Notes under the pieces: generated by a model
The model's database searches: none
What the model was told of the DNA's origin: nothing
Seen by the model: the letters and a program-made list of their open reading frames with translations, nothing else
Shown: in pieces, positions 46,321 through 55,231 of the stretch
Layout of the letters: each line of letters begins with the position of its first letter
How positions within the stretch are numbered: the first letter of the stretch is position 1
Translations under genes and position numbers: made by a program
DNA from: Rhodobacter maris
GTDB taxonomy: Bacteria; Pseudomonadota; Alphaproteobacteria; Rhodobacterales; Rhodobacteraceae
DNA: 64,000 nucleotides
Assembly (NCBI RefSeq): GCF_900217815.1
Contig: NZ_OBMT01000016.1
Span: forward strand, 1-64,000
Direction: 5' to 3'

Positions 46321-47474
46321 TGGCAGGCCGTATTCTCTTTTATATCCAGCACCTTCTGGGCATCGGCCATCTGGCGCGTGCAAGCCGCATCGCCACCGCG
46401 CTGATCGAGCGCGGCGCCGAGGTCACGCTGGTCACCGGCGGCATGCCTGTTTCGGGCTTTCCGCCGCCGGGTGTGCCGCATGTGGCGCTGCCGCCACTGC
46501 GCTCCGCGAGCGAGGGCTTCAAGGGCTTCGCCGATGGTTCCGGCGCCGAGGCCTCCCCCGCCTATCTCGCCGCGCGCCGCGATCTTCTGCTCCAGACCTT
46601 TCGCGATCTGCGCCCCGATGTCGTTGTGACCGAAGCCTTCCCCTTTGGCCGCCGTCAGATGCGTTTTGAGCTCCTGCCGCTGATCGCAGCCCTTGAGGCC
46701 GCCACGCCGCGGCCGCGCCTTGTGGCCTCGGTACGCGACATCGTGCAGGAAAAGACAAAGGCCGAGCGTGACCGCGAAACGGTGGAGATGATCCGCGCGC
46801 ATTATGACCTCGTGCTCGTGCATGGCGATCCGGCCTTTGCCGCGCTGAAAGACAGCTTTCCGCTCGCCGACGACATCGCCGACAAGATCCGCCACACCGG
46901 GCTTGTTGTTCCGCCCGCGCCGGAGCCCGCCAAAGACGGCGTCGATGTCGTGATCTCGGCAGGCGGTGGTGCGGTGGGCGCGGCGCTTTCGCGCGCGGCG
47001 CTCGGGGCGCTGGCGCGCCTCTCCGGGCGGCTCTCGGTCTGCCTGATCACCGGGCCGAACCTGCCCGAGCCGGTGCGCGCCGACCTTGCCGCCAGCGCCG
47101 CAAGCCTGCCGCAGCATGATCTGCGCCTCGAAACCTTTTACCCCGGCCTTGCGCGGCTCCTTGCCGCCTCGAAGCTCTCGATCTCGCAGGCGGGCTACAA
47201 CACCGTGGGCGATATCTTGCAGGCGGGCTGCCGCAGCATTCTCGTGCCCTATGCGGCGGGCGACGAGACCGAACAGACCCGGCGCGCCGAGCGCCTTGAG
47301 CGGATTGGCCGCGCGTATGTGATCGCGGAAACCCGGCTCGATGCGGAGAGCCTCGCCGGAGCGATCACCGCGGCGCTGGCCACGCCAAGGCCCGCGCCGG
47401 GCGGCGGCGGGCTTGCGCTTGATGGCGCGACCCGCTCCGCAGAGCTTCTGTGCGCCGTTGCCGAGGGCGGCTGA
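46320..47474 (+). CDS. MurG-like (GT-B) glycosyltransferase, second of a pair
   Basis: This 384-residue protein resembles the first MurG-like gene of the cassette. It starts RILFYIQHLLGIGHLARASR (GHLAR box) and has DLVLVHGDPAFAALKDSFPL in the middle and SISQAGYNTVGDILQAGCRS, then ILVPYA, in the donor site. Like the other copy it has a G-rich strand (VVISAGGGAVGAALS) where MurG has its phosphate-binding loop. Its ATG overlaps the GT4 stop by one base. It is followed after 108 bases by an ABC-exporter-like gene. The sugar is unknown. Confidence 0.85.
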   Translation: MAGRILFYIQHLLGIGHLARASRIATALIERGAEVTLVTGGMPVSGFPPPGVPHVALPPLRSASEGFKGFADGSGAEASPAYLAARRDLLLQTFRDLRPDVVVTEAFPFGRRQMRFELLPLIAALEAATPRPRLVASVRDIVQEKTKAERDRETVEMIRAHYDLVLVHGDPAFAALKDSFPLADDIADKIRHTGLVVPPAPEPAKDGVDVVISAGGGAVGAALSRAALGALARLSGRLSVCLITGPNLPEPVRADLAASAASLPQHDLRLETFYPGLARLLAASKLSISQAGYNTVGDILQAGCRSILVPYAAGDETEQTRRAERLERIGRAYVIAETRLDAESLAGAITAALATPRPAPGGGGLALDGATRSAELLCAVAEGG

Positions 47475-47582
47475 GCGCGGCGGCTCTGGCAAATTTCTCC
47501 GCTTTGCGGCATAAATTGGCAAAAGAGAGCGCCAGGAGATCCCCGAACCGGCGCCATTCTCCCCGTGATCCGGATCGAGTTG

Positions 47583-50264
47583 ATGGACCCCAAATTGTTT
47601 CGGTATATCTGGGCGTATACGCGCCGTGAGCAGATCGCCATCATGCTGATCGTTCTCGTGTCGATGATCCCCTATTACATGGCCTTCGATTTGCCCAAGG
47701 CGATCGTCAACCAGCCGATCCAGGGCCATGGGTTCGAAACTCCGGGCGCAACGCTGCCCTTTCTGGATCTAAGTTTCTCGCTCCCCGGCCTCGGCCCCGT
47801 CACATTCTTTGACGGCTTCCAACTCGACCGGCTCGAAACGCTCGCGGCACTCTCGGTCGCTTTTTTGGCCATGGTGATCGTGAACGGGCTCTTCAAGCTC
47901 ACCATCAACACCCGCAAGGGGCGGCTCGGCGAGCGGCTGTTGCGGCGCATCCGCTATGACCTCGTCGACCGGATCCTGCGGTTCCCGAATGCACGGTTCA
48001 AGCAGATCAAGGCGGGCGAAGTCTCAAGCATGGTGAAGGACGAGCTCGAACCGCTCGGCGGCTTTGCGGGCGATGCTTTCGTGCAACCTGCGCTCTTGGG
48101 CGGGCAGGCGCTCACGGCGATGCTCTTTATCTTCGTGCAGCATTTCTGGCTGGGCATGATGGCGGCGGGGATGGCGGCTATTCAGGTGTTGATCATCCCG
48201 CGCATGCGCCGTGCGCTGATCGTGCTGGGGCGCGAACGGCAGGTGACCGCGCGCGAGCTTGCCGGCCGCGTGGCCGAGATCGTCGACAATATCGAGACCG
48301 TCCACGCCAATGACGGCGGCAACTGGGAACGCGCCGATATCGTCAGCCGGCTCGCACGGATCTTTTCGATCCGCTACGAGCTTTATCAGCGCAAGTTCAT
48401 GGTGAAGTTCCTCAACAACCTGATCTCGCAGATCACACCGTTTTTGTTTTACGCGATCGGCGGCTATCTCACGATCACCGACCGGCTCAACGTCGGCCAG
48501 CTCGTTGCGGTGATCAACGCCTACAAGGAACTGCCGGGACCGCTGAAAGAACTGATCGACTGGGATCTGGCGCGCCAAGACACGCAGATGCGCTACGAGC
48601 AGGTGGTCGAGCGGTTCGAAGACGAGAATATGGCCGAACCCGCGCCAGAGCCCGGCGAAGAACTTTGCACGCTGCCGCCCGCGCCGGTGCTTGAGGTTGC
48701 CCATGTCACGGTAAAAAGCGACATGGGCGCGGTTTTGCTCAATGATTTCAGCCTTGAGATCCCGCCCGGGCGCACGGTCGCGCTCACCGGCGGCTCGCTT
48801 GGCGGCTCCAGCGTGCTGGCCGAACTCCTCGGACGCATCCTCACGCCCTCCAAGGGGCGCGTCACCGTGGACGGGCACGACCTGTTCCGCCTGCCCGAAA
48901 GCCTCGCCACGCAGGCAATCGGCTATGTCGGGGCGAATCCGGCAATGTTCTCGGGCACAATCCTCGACAATATCTGCTACGGGCTGCGCCACCGGATCCC
49001 GCTGATCACCCATGAAGATGGATCGCCCCGCGTCGACACCAACCATAACCAATGGCACTGGCGCGAAACGGCCCGCGCCGGCAACCCGCTCTTTGATGTC
49101 GATGGCGACTGGATCGATTACAACGCACTGCAACCGGTGAGCGGCCCCGAAGGGCTGCTGCCCTCGATTGCCACTGTGCTCGAAGTGGTGGAGCTGAGCC
49201 AGGAGGTGCTGATGCTCGCGCTCAAGGAACGGATCGGCCCGGAGGCGGGCACGATCCTGCCCGAGGGGGTGCTGGCGCTGCGCACCGTCCTGCGCGAGCA
49301 TCTGAGCGCGCAAAGGCTCGAGGGGCTGGTTCTGCCGTTCGAACCGGACCAGTTCAACATTCAGACTACGATTGGCGAGAACCTCCTCTTCGGTGTCACG
49401 GGCGATCCGCAGAACAGGCTGCCGCGGATCGTGCGCCACCCGTTCTTCGCGCGCACGCTGATTTCTCAGGGGCTCGATGCGGAGCTTTTCGCGCTTGGCT
49501 GGAATTTCGCTCGCATCACCCTCGATGTCTTCAACGGCGTCGCCGACACGCCCGAGGTGCTGCAATGGCTCACCTACATGACGCCGGAGGAGATGCCCGC
49601 CTTCGAGAAAACACTCGCGCGCACCACCGCAGACGGCGCCGAGAGCGCCACGCTCGACGACCGGGTGCGGCTGATCCGGCTCGCCTTTGCCTATGTCGAG
49701 CCGACCTACCGCTTCGGCTTGCTGGACGACAGGCTGCGTGCGCAGGTGGTCGCCTGCCGCCACAAGCTGCATGCCAATATGCCCGAAGAACTGCGCGCTC
49801 TGGTCGAGCGCTACGAGCCGGAGCGCTATCTGTTCAACGCCTCGCTGATGGAAAACATCCTGTTCGGCAAGATCAACCGCCGCTACGGCCATGCCGAGGA
49901 GCGGGTGCAACAGGCCGTGCTCGCGGTGCTCAACCGCGCCTTCGAGACCGACCCCGAGATGCGCGATCAGATGATGGGCCTCGGCCTCGCGCAGGAGGTC
50001 GGCCCGGGCGGGCGGCGCATCACGCGGCTGCAGCGCTCCAAGATCGGTCTGGCCCGGCTGCTGATTCGCAACGCCCGGTTCTATGTGCTCAACGAGGCGC
50101 TCGCGGGGCTTGATCCTGCGTTGCAACAGCGTCTGGTGAACAACATCTTGGAGTATTTGCACCACTTGCCGCAGAAGCCCGGTGTGATCTGGGCCCTCAC
50201 CAACACCACTTTTGCCCGCCAATTCAGCGAAGTGGTCGAAATCCGCGATGGTCATGCCCATTGA
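47583..50264 (+). CDS. ABC-exporter-like membrane protein with degenerate ATPase domain
   Basis: The protein is 893 residues from the ATG at 47583; a GTG six codons upstream is possible. The first 340 residues form an ABC type-1 exporter domain (LGERLLRRIRYDLVDRILRF, ELAGRVAEIVDNIETVHAND, then helices near 285-310). The nucleotide-binding part has decayed at every key site. Walker A reads LTGGSLGGSSV, with Ser409 where Lys is required. The Q-loop reads GYVGANP, without Gln. The signature is RRITRLQ instead of LSGGQ. Walker B is VLNEAL with Asn837 for Asp. The H-loop is ALTNTT with Asn874 for His. Only Glu838 and the D-loop (AGLDPAL) remain. About 250 extra residues interrupt the domain and repeat a TIxENLLFG-like segment. 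ATP hydrolysis is unlikely. Confidence 0.88.
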   Translation: MDPKLFRYIWAYTRREQIAIMLIVLVSMIPYYMAFDLPKAIVNQPIQGHGFETPGATLPFLDLSFSLPGLGPVTFFDGFQLDRLETLAALSVAFLAMVIVNGLFKLTINTRKGRLGERLLRRIRYDLVDRILRFPNARFKQIKAGEVSSMVKDELEPLGGFAGDAFVQPALLGGQALTAMLFIFVQHFWLGMMAAGMAAIQVLIIPRMRRALIVLGRERQVTARELAGRVAEIVDNIETVHANDGGNWERADIVSRLARIFSIRYELYQRKFMVKFLNNLISQITPFLFYAIGGYLTITDRLNVGQLVAVINAYKELPGPLKELIDWDLARQDTQMRYEQVVERFEDENMAEPAPEPGEELCTLPPAPVLEVAHVTVKSDMGAVLLNDFSLEIPPGRTVALTGGSLGGSSVLAELLGRILTPSKGRVTVDGHDLFRLPESLATQAIGYVGANPAMFSGTILDNICYGLRHRIPLITHEDGSPRVDTNHNQWHWRETARAGNPLFDVDGDWIDYNALQPVSGPEGLLPSIATVLEVVELSQEVLMLALKERIGPEAGTILPEGVLALRTVLREHLSAQRLEGLVLPFEPDQFNIQTTIGENLLFGVTGDPQNRLPRIVRHPFFARTLISQGLDAELFALGWNFARITLDVFNGVADTPEVLQWLTYMTPEEMPAFEKTLARTTADGAESATLDDRVRLIRLAFAYVEPTYRFGLLDDRLRAQVVACRHKLHANMPEELRALVERYEPERYLFNASLMENILFGKINRRYGHAEERVQQAVLAVLNRAFETDPEMRDQMMGLGLAQEVGPGGRRITRLQRSKIGLARLLIRNARFYVLNEALAGLDPALQQRLVNNILEYLHHLPQKPGVIWALTNTTFARQFSEVVEIRDGHAH

Positions 50265-50379
50265 GGCCTCAGACGGCTCTCTGATGCGTGAAGAGCTATT
50301 TACGTGGCTTTCATGCGCCCTCATATTATAGGAGGAACGGTTCGGCGACGGACCCTCCCGACTGGGAAAGGAGACTTCC

Positions 50380-50856
50380 ATGCTGTTTCGCGATGAAGTC
50401 GAACTGATCGGAAAGCTGCCACTGCTTTCCGGGGTGGATCCGTCCCGGCTGCGCATGCTCTGCTTCGCATCGGACCGGGAAACGTTTGCCCCCGGAGATG
50501 TGATCTTTCGTGAAGGCGAGGCCAACGAGGGCGCCTATGTGATCCTCTCGGGCGAGGTCGATGTGCACAAGGCCAGCGACGGCAGCCATGTCATCAAGCG
50601 CGGGTCAGAGGCGGGAGTGGCGATCGTCGGGCAGAGTTCGATGATCGAGGATGCGCCCTATGCCGCCACGGTTACCGCGCGCACCGAAATCGAGGCGCTG
50701 CGTCTGAACTCGCGCTGCTTCATGAAGCTGATGGCCTCCTGCCCGAAAAGCAGCGAAAAGATCATGCGGGCGCTTGGCGCGCAGCTCAATGCCAATGGCG
50801 TGATCTCGCCCGGCGCCGCCTCGGATTACTTCGACCAGATCCGCAAGGCGCACTGA
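50380..50856 (+). CDS. stand-alone cyclic-nucleotide-binding-fold protein without HTH
   Basis: This 158-residue protein consists of one cNMP-binding beta-roll (about 15-125, LPLLSGVDPSRLRMLCFASD, FAPGDVIFREGEANEGAYVI) plus a short C-terminal helix. It has no helix-turn-helix, so it is not a CRP/FNR transcription factor. In the phosphate-binding cassette the usual FGE...PRxA reads VGQSSMIEDAPYAATVTA: Gln85 replaces the ribose-binding Glu and Tyr94 replaces the phosphate-binding Arg, so ordinary cAMP binding is doubtful. It follows the degenerate ABC gene after 115 bases and has its own GGAG ribosome site. It may sense a different ligand or act as a protein partner. Confidence 0.88.
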   Translation: MLFRDEVELIGKLPLLSGVDPSRLRMLCFASDRETFAPGDVIFREGEANEGAYVILSGEVDVHKASDGSHVIKRGSEAGVAIVGQSSMIEDAPYAATVTARTEIEALRLNSRCFMKLMASCPKSSEKIMRALGAQLNANGVISPGAASDYFDQIRKAH

Positions 50857-50894
50857 TCCCCGCCTGCCTGACGCCGCTTCTCCCGAGGGGGCTC

Positions 50895-51644
50895 TTATCC
50901 TTCAAGCTCCACAAGCAACCGCTCCGCGCCGACCCAGTGTGCGCCAGCTTTTGTTGTGAGTGCCGCGAACTCTTCCAGAAAAGCCCAGCAGGCCGCATCA
51001 TGCACAAGATGATGCGTCAAAAGCCCGGCAAAGGGCAGATCCGCGCGCGCAAGCGCTGCCAGTTCCCGCCAGAGCGTATTGGGCGCGCGGAGGGAGCGCG
51101 TACCATGCCAGTCCATGATGTCGAGATGGGTGTTGATCTGCGCCTCCGGCCCCTTCGGCGCGCCGAAAGTGGAGAGCGCCTTGAACCCAGCCGCCCCGAG
51201 CCCGGCCCTGACTGCGGGCGCGATCCGGTTCCACGGCGGCACAAGGAGGGCGAGGCACCGCTCATGGTGCAGCGCGCGAAGCTGCGCATGGCCGCGGGCG
51301 AGCTCTTCGAGCACGCTCTGTGCCGGGCGCGCCGGACAAAGCTCGCATTTCTTTTCATCCGACCCGGCATGATTGGCGTGGCTGTAGCCATGCGGAGCGA
51401 CGCGCACACCCGCTTCCCCCGCCAGCCGCTCGGCAAGCGCAGGCCCGCTCGGCGCCGCCCCCTCGGGCGCGGGGATCACCGCGAGCGTCAGCGGCAGTCT
51501 ATGCCCGGCCACAAGATCGAGAAGCCGGTCGAGCGGGGCGCTCGGCGCCACCGCATCGTCGTCGCGCCACCACAGCCGCAGCGGTCGCCCAGCGGCGGCA
51601 CGCGCAGAAAGCGCCTCGATCGCCAGCCGTTTTCCCTCATCCAT
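50895..51644 (-). CDS. polysaccharide deacetylase-family protein
   Basis: This 249-residue protein is without a signal peptide. The first motif WWRDDDAVAPSAPLDRLLDL supplies the acidic residues of a NodB-like fold. HGYSHANH gives metal-binding histidines, and LLVPPWNRIAPAV the later conserved P-P-W-N-R box. These are the marks of the deacetylase-like proteins found beside glycosyltransferases in rhodobacterial EPS clusters. Lacking a signal, it should act in the cytoplasm, perhaps on a lipid-linked or nucleotide-linked sugar. Its start overlaps the 3' end of the upstream GT4 gene by eight bases. Confidence 0.85.
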   Translation of the reverse strand: MDEGKRLAIEALSARAAAGRPLRLWWRDDDAVAPSAPLDRLLDLVAGHRLPLTLAVIPAPEGAAPSGPALAERLAGEAGVRVAPHGYSHANHAGSDEKKCELCPARPAQSVLEELARGHAQLRALHHERCLALLVPPWNRIAPAVRAGLGAAGFKALSTFGAPKGPEAQINTHLDIMDWHGTRSLRAPNTLWRELAALARADLPFAGLLTHHLVHDAACWAFLEEFAALTTKAGAHWVGAERLLVELEG

Positions 51645-52758
51645 CGGCGTTCTCCTTGCCCTTCATCGCGCAGGCAAGCCCGCGCGCCAGATCTGCCACC
51701 GCGCGCGGGCGGGCATGGCGCGCCAGCACCCGCGCCCGGGCCGCTGCCCCCATCTGCCGCTTCAGCGTGGAATCGTCCAGAAGCCGCGCCAGATCATGCG
51801 CCAGCGCCGCCACATCGCCGGGCGGGCTCAAGAGGCCCGTCTCCCCCGCCGCCACCACCTCGGGCACCCCCGCGGTTGCCCAGCCAACGACCGGCAGCCC
51901 CGCCGCCTGCGCCTCCAGATAGGCGAGCCCATAGGCCTCGCCACAGCCGGGCCAAAGATACACATCCGCCGCCGCCAGTTCCGCACGCACTCCCTCGGGG
52001 GGCAGCGCACCGATAAAGCGCACCCGGCCCGGCGGCAAAAGCGCCTCCACCTCGGCGCGCATCGGCCCGTCCCCCACCACGGTGAGCGCCCAGTCTGCGC
52101 CCACAGGCAGTTCCGCGAGCGCCTGCGCCAAGGCGCGATAGCTCTCCATCTTGTCGCCCGCGCGCATCATCGCCACGGTGACAATGCGGCGCCCGGCGAG
52201 CGGCGCGGGGGGCGGCAGCGCCTCCAGCTCCAGAAAGGGATGGAGCCGCATCAGCGCAAGCCCCGGCGCCCCCGCGCTGAGCCCGGCCGCATCGCGCGCA
52301 GTGAGGGCAAAATTCATCCCCGCCCCCAGAAGCGCGCTGCGCATCCGCTCCTGCGTCTCGGCCCAGAGCCCGATATTGCGGCGCGCCGACAGCGAGGCCT
52401 CAGCGCTGACCCACGGAAGGCCGAAGCGGGCCGCGAGCGGCGGGCCGATCAGGTCCGGCGCCTTGTAATAGGGATGGTAGCAAAACCACAGATCGGGCGG
52501 GCCCGCGCGCTCCCAAAGCGCCGCGATGCGGGCGCGCTCGGCCTCGGCCTCGGCCTCAAGGCGGTCGAGCGCAGCGCTGTCCTCTGATCGCGGCAGAAAG
52601 GCGCGCAAGGAGGAGGCGAGCCCCACCTCCGCCCCCGTCGCCGCAAGCGCCGCCATCAACTGCCGCGCCATCAGCCGGTCGCCCGAGGCCACCGGATGAT
52701 CGGGCGCTTTCAGCGGCGCGTAAAACGCGATGGTCCGGCACGGCGGGGCGGCGGGCAT
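51637..52758 (-). CDS. family 4 glycosyltransferase
   Basis: The protein is 373 residues from the ATG at 52758 (AAGGTGAG just before it); the frame extends further upstream but that part overlaps the lyase gene. The N-terminal domain (TIAFYAPLKAPDHPVASGDR, then LMARQLM) and the donor domain (IVTVAMMRAGDKMESYRALA, VRFIGALPPEGVRAELAAAD, YLWPGCGEAYGLAYLEAQAA with the E-x7-E motif) place it in GT4. Upstream is a secreted polysaccharide lyase gene seven bases away and downstream a deacetylase, so the three minus-strand genes form one operon. Confidence 0.9.
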   Translation of the reverse strand: MPAAPPCRTIAFYAPLKAPDHPVASGDRLMARQLMAALAATGAEVGLASSLRAFLPRSEDSAALDRLEAEAEAERARIAALWERAGPPDLWFCYHPYYKAPDLIGPPLAARFGLPWVSAEASLSARRNIGLWAETQERMRSALLGAGMNFALTARDAAGLSAGAPGLALMRLHPFLELEALPPPAPLAGRRIVTVAMMRAGDKMESYRALAQALAELPVGADWALTVVGDGPMRAEVEALLPPGRVRFIGALPPEGVRAELAAADVYLWPGCGEAYGLAYLEAQAAGLPVVGWATAGVPEVVAAGETGLLSPPGDVAALAHDLARLLDDSTLKRQMGAAARARVLARHARPRAVADLARGLACAMKGKENADG

Positions 52759-52765
52759 GCTCACC

Positions 52766-53776
52766 TTATTCCCCCAGCCCCGCGCAGACCGCGGCCGGGG
52801 CCACGGCGCGACAGGCAGGCCCACGCGCGAAACTGTCAAAATAAAGCGTCCACCGGCTTTGATGCGCATCGCGGTAGGGGCCGAACTTGAAATACTGGTG
52901 CGGGCCCAGCCCCGCGCCCGCAGCGCCGATCACGCCCTCGGCCCGCACCACGCGCCGCCCGTCGACGACAAGCTCGATCTGCCCCTCTCCGCCCGGCCCC
53001 GGCCGGGTGTAAAAGAGGTAATCGTGCCAGACCGGGCGCGCGGCAGGCAAAAACCCGGGGCCGCTGAGCCGCAAGGCATCACTGCAGCGGTCGAACTCGC
53101 GTGCAAGTTCCGGTCGCCAGCCCGCGCCCACCGCCACCAGAAAGCGCATCTGCCCGGTGTCCGGCCGTAGCCAGACCGGCACCAGCCCGCGCGGGCATTG
53201 CCCCTTTTCTGGCCGGGGCAGCCCCGGCCGGGGCGGGTGATAATTGCTCTCGATCGTGGCGAAAAGCACGCCCGCGCGCATCCTGAGCGCCAGAAACGGG
53301 CTGAAATCGCCCTCTGCCCCCGGGCGGATCTCGCGCTTCCATTGCATCATGACATAGCGGTGATCATCTTGCGGCACCGGCGCGCCAAGCCGCATCGAGA
53401 GCGCGGTCCAGACGCCTTCCTCATAGGGCACGCGGTTGCGGGTATCTTGCCAGACCTCGGCACGCTCGCTGCACCGCAGGGCGCCCGGCGCGCAATGCGG
53501 CACAACTGTGAGTTCAAGCGCGCTCTTCCCCGCCCGCGCGCCCTCCTGCACGAAGCGGTAGCTGCCTGCGCGCTGCTCGGCATTGTCGCGGTAATAAAGT
53601 CCGCTCCGCGGAGAAAACGCCCCGCCCTCGAAGCCGTCGCGCAACAGCCGCGCGGCCGGGTCCGGCCCGGCCATCCCAGCCTGCGTCAAGATCCCTCCCG
53701 CCAGCAGCCCCAGCGCAAACACGCACGCCATCCGGCGCAGCGCGGCTGCCCGAAGGGAAAAATCTGGAGAACTCAT
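52766..53776 (-). CDS. secreted polysaccharide lyase (heparin lyase I-like fold)
   Basis: The 336 residues carry an N-terminal hydrophobic signal or anchor (MACVFALGLLAGGILTQAGM, then AG). The rest resembles the Polysacc_lyase (heparin lyase I-like) jelly roll: LLRDGFEGGAFSPRSGL, SERAEVWQDTRNRVPYEEGV with WTALSMRL, HRYVMMQWKRE and HQYFKFGPYRDAHQSRWTLY followed by FDSF. These match proteins that cut acidic polysaccharides by beta-elimination. Its place in an EPS cluster suggests it trims or releases the polymer made by the neighbouring genes. It is first of the minus-strand trio and divergent from the nucleotide-sugar dehydrogenase. Confidence 0.8.
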   Translation of the reverse strand: MSSPDFSLRAAALRRMACVFALGLLAGGILTQAGMAGPDPAARLLRDGFEGGAFSPRSGLYYRDNAEQRAGSYRFVQEGARAGKSALELTVVPHCAPGALRCSERAEVWQDTRNRVPYEEGVWTALSMRLGAPVPQDDHRYVMMQWKREIRPGAEGDFSPFLALRMRAGVLFATIESNYHPPRPGLPRPEKGQCPRGLVPVWLRPDTGQMRFLVAVGAGWRPELAREFDRCSDALRLSGPGFLPAARPVWHDYLFYTRPGPGGEGQIELVVDGRRVVRAEGVIGAAGAGLGPHQYFKFGPYRDAHQSRWTLYFDSFARGPACRAVAPAAVCAGLGE

Positions 53777-53871
53777 GCAACCTCGGCCGTTGTTTCAGGT
53801 TACTGCCCTTGGGTCAGCTTGACACGCCCGCGTCGAACTTCCAAGTCGGACCCACCAGCTCAGGACATCCC

Positions 53872-55224
53872 ATGCAAGACCTTTCCGAACCGCTCTCGCC
53901 CCTCGCCGCAACTCTGATGGACCGGATCACGACCCGAAAGGCGCGCGCCGGCGTGATCGGGCTTGGCTATGTCGGGCTGCCGCTCGCGGTGACGCTTGCC
54001 CGCGCCGGTTACAGCGTTACTGGCTTTGATATCGACCCGCCCAAGGTGGCACAGATCGCGCGCGGCGCGAGCTATATCGAGGCGGTCCCCTCGGAAGTTC
54101 TGGGCGCGCTCGTGACCGCGGGCCAGCTTGAAGCAACCGCAGATCTCGCGCGGCTCGCAGAATGCGATGTGATCGCGATCTGCGTGCCGACGCCGCTCTC
54201 AAAACACCGTGACCCGGACCTGAGCTTTGTCGAGGAGACCACCCGCGCCGTGGCGCGCACGCTGCGCCCGGGCCAGTTGATCATCCTCGAATCGACCACA
54301 TGGCCGGGCACCACCGACGAGGTGCTGCGCCCGATCCTGCAGGCGGGCGGCCTTGTCTCCGGGCAGGAATTCTTCCTTGGCTTCTCGCCCGAACGCGAAG
54401 ACCCCGGCAACCGCGATTTCACCACCGCAACGATCCCGAAAGTGGTCTCGGGCGACGGGGCGGCGGCGCGCGCGCTGGTCGCGGCCTTTTACGGCGCGGC
54501 GCTGGAACGGATCGTGCCGGTCTCGACCAATGCCACCGCCGAGGCGGTGAAGATCACCGAAAACGTGTTTCGGGCCGTGAACATCGCGCTCGTGAACGAG
54601 TTGAAGGTGGTCTACGACGCGATGGGGATCGACATCTGGGAAGTGATCGAGGCGGCGAAAACCAAGCCCTTCGGCTTCATGCCCTTTTATCCCGGGCCCG
54701 GCCTTGGCGGCCACTGCATCCCGATCGACCCGTTCTATCTCACATGGAAATCGCGCGAGTTCGAGCTGCCGACCCGGTTCATCGAACTTGCGGGCGAGAT
54801 CAACGCCGCGATGCCGCATTATGTGGTCGACCGGCTCGCCGAGGCGCTCGACCGGCATGCGGGCAAGGCGCTGAGCCGGTCGCGGGTTCTGGTGCTGGGC
54901 GTCGCCTACAAGAAGAACGTGCCCGACATGCGCGAGAGCCCGGCGCTGAAGCTCATTCATCTGCTCGAAGACCGCGGCACCGAGGTGCTCTATCACGACC
55001 CGCATGTGGCCGCGATCCCGCGCACCCGTGCTTACGGCCATTTCGAGGGGCGCTGCTCGACGCCGCTCACTCCCGAAACCCTGGCCGGTGTCGATGCGGT
55101 GCTGATCGCCACCGATCATGATGCCGTGGACTACGCGCGCGTCGCAGAGGCGCCGCTCGTGCTCGACACCCGCAATGCGATGCTGCGTCACGGGCTGACG
55201 GGGGCGCATATATTCAAGGCGTGA
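53872..55224 (+). CDS. nucleotide-sugar dehydrogenase (UDP-GlcNAc/UDP-glucose dehydrogenase family)
   Basis: This enzyme oxidises a UDP-sugar at C6 to the uronic acid with two NAD+. The 450 residues start at the ATG at 53872. Motifs: NAD site GVIGLGYVGLPLAVTLARAG, CVPTPLSKHRDPDLSFV, LESTTWPGTTDEVLRPIL, EAVKITENVFRAVNIALVNE with LK, and the catalytic cysteine in GPGLGGHCIPIDPFYLTWKS. The C-terminal domain has LVLGVAYKKNVPDMRESPAL. The layout matches the WbpA/TviB group that prefers UDP-N-acetylated sugars, but UDP-glucose cannot be excluded. It provides an acidic sugar for the polymer and would explain the lyase next door. Confidence 0.9.
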   Translation: MQDLSEPLSPLAATLMDRITTRKARAGVIGLGYVGLPLAVTLARAGYSVTGFDIDPPKVAQIARGASYIEAVPSEVLGALVTAGQLEATADLARLAECDVIAICVPTPLSKHRDPDLSFVEETTRAVARTLRPGQLIILESTTWPGTTDEVLRPILQAGGLVSGQEFFLGFSPEREDPGNRDFTTATIPKVVSGDGAAARALVAAFYGAALERIVPVSTNATAEAVKITENVFRAVNIALVNELKVVYDAMGIDIWEVIEAAKTKPFGFMPFYPGPGLGGHCIPIDPFYLTWKSREFELPTRFIELAGEINAAMPHYVVDRLAEALDRHAGKALSRSRVLVLGVAYKKNVPDMRESPALKLIHLLEDRGTEVLYHDPHVAAIPRTRAYGHFEGRCSTPLTPETLAGVDAVLIATDHDAVDYARVAEAPLVLDTRNAMLRHGLTGAHIFKA

Positions 55225-55231
55225 ACGCGAC

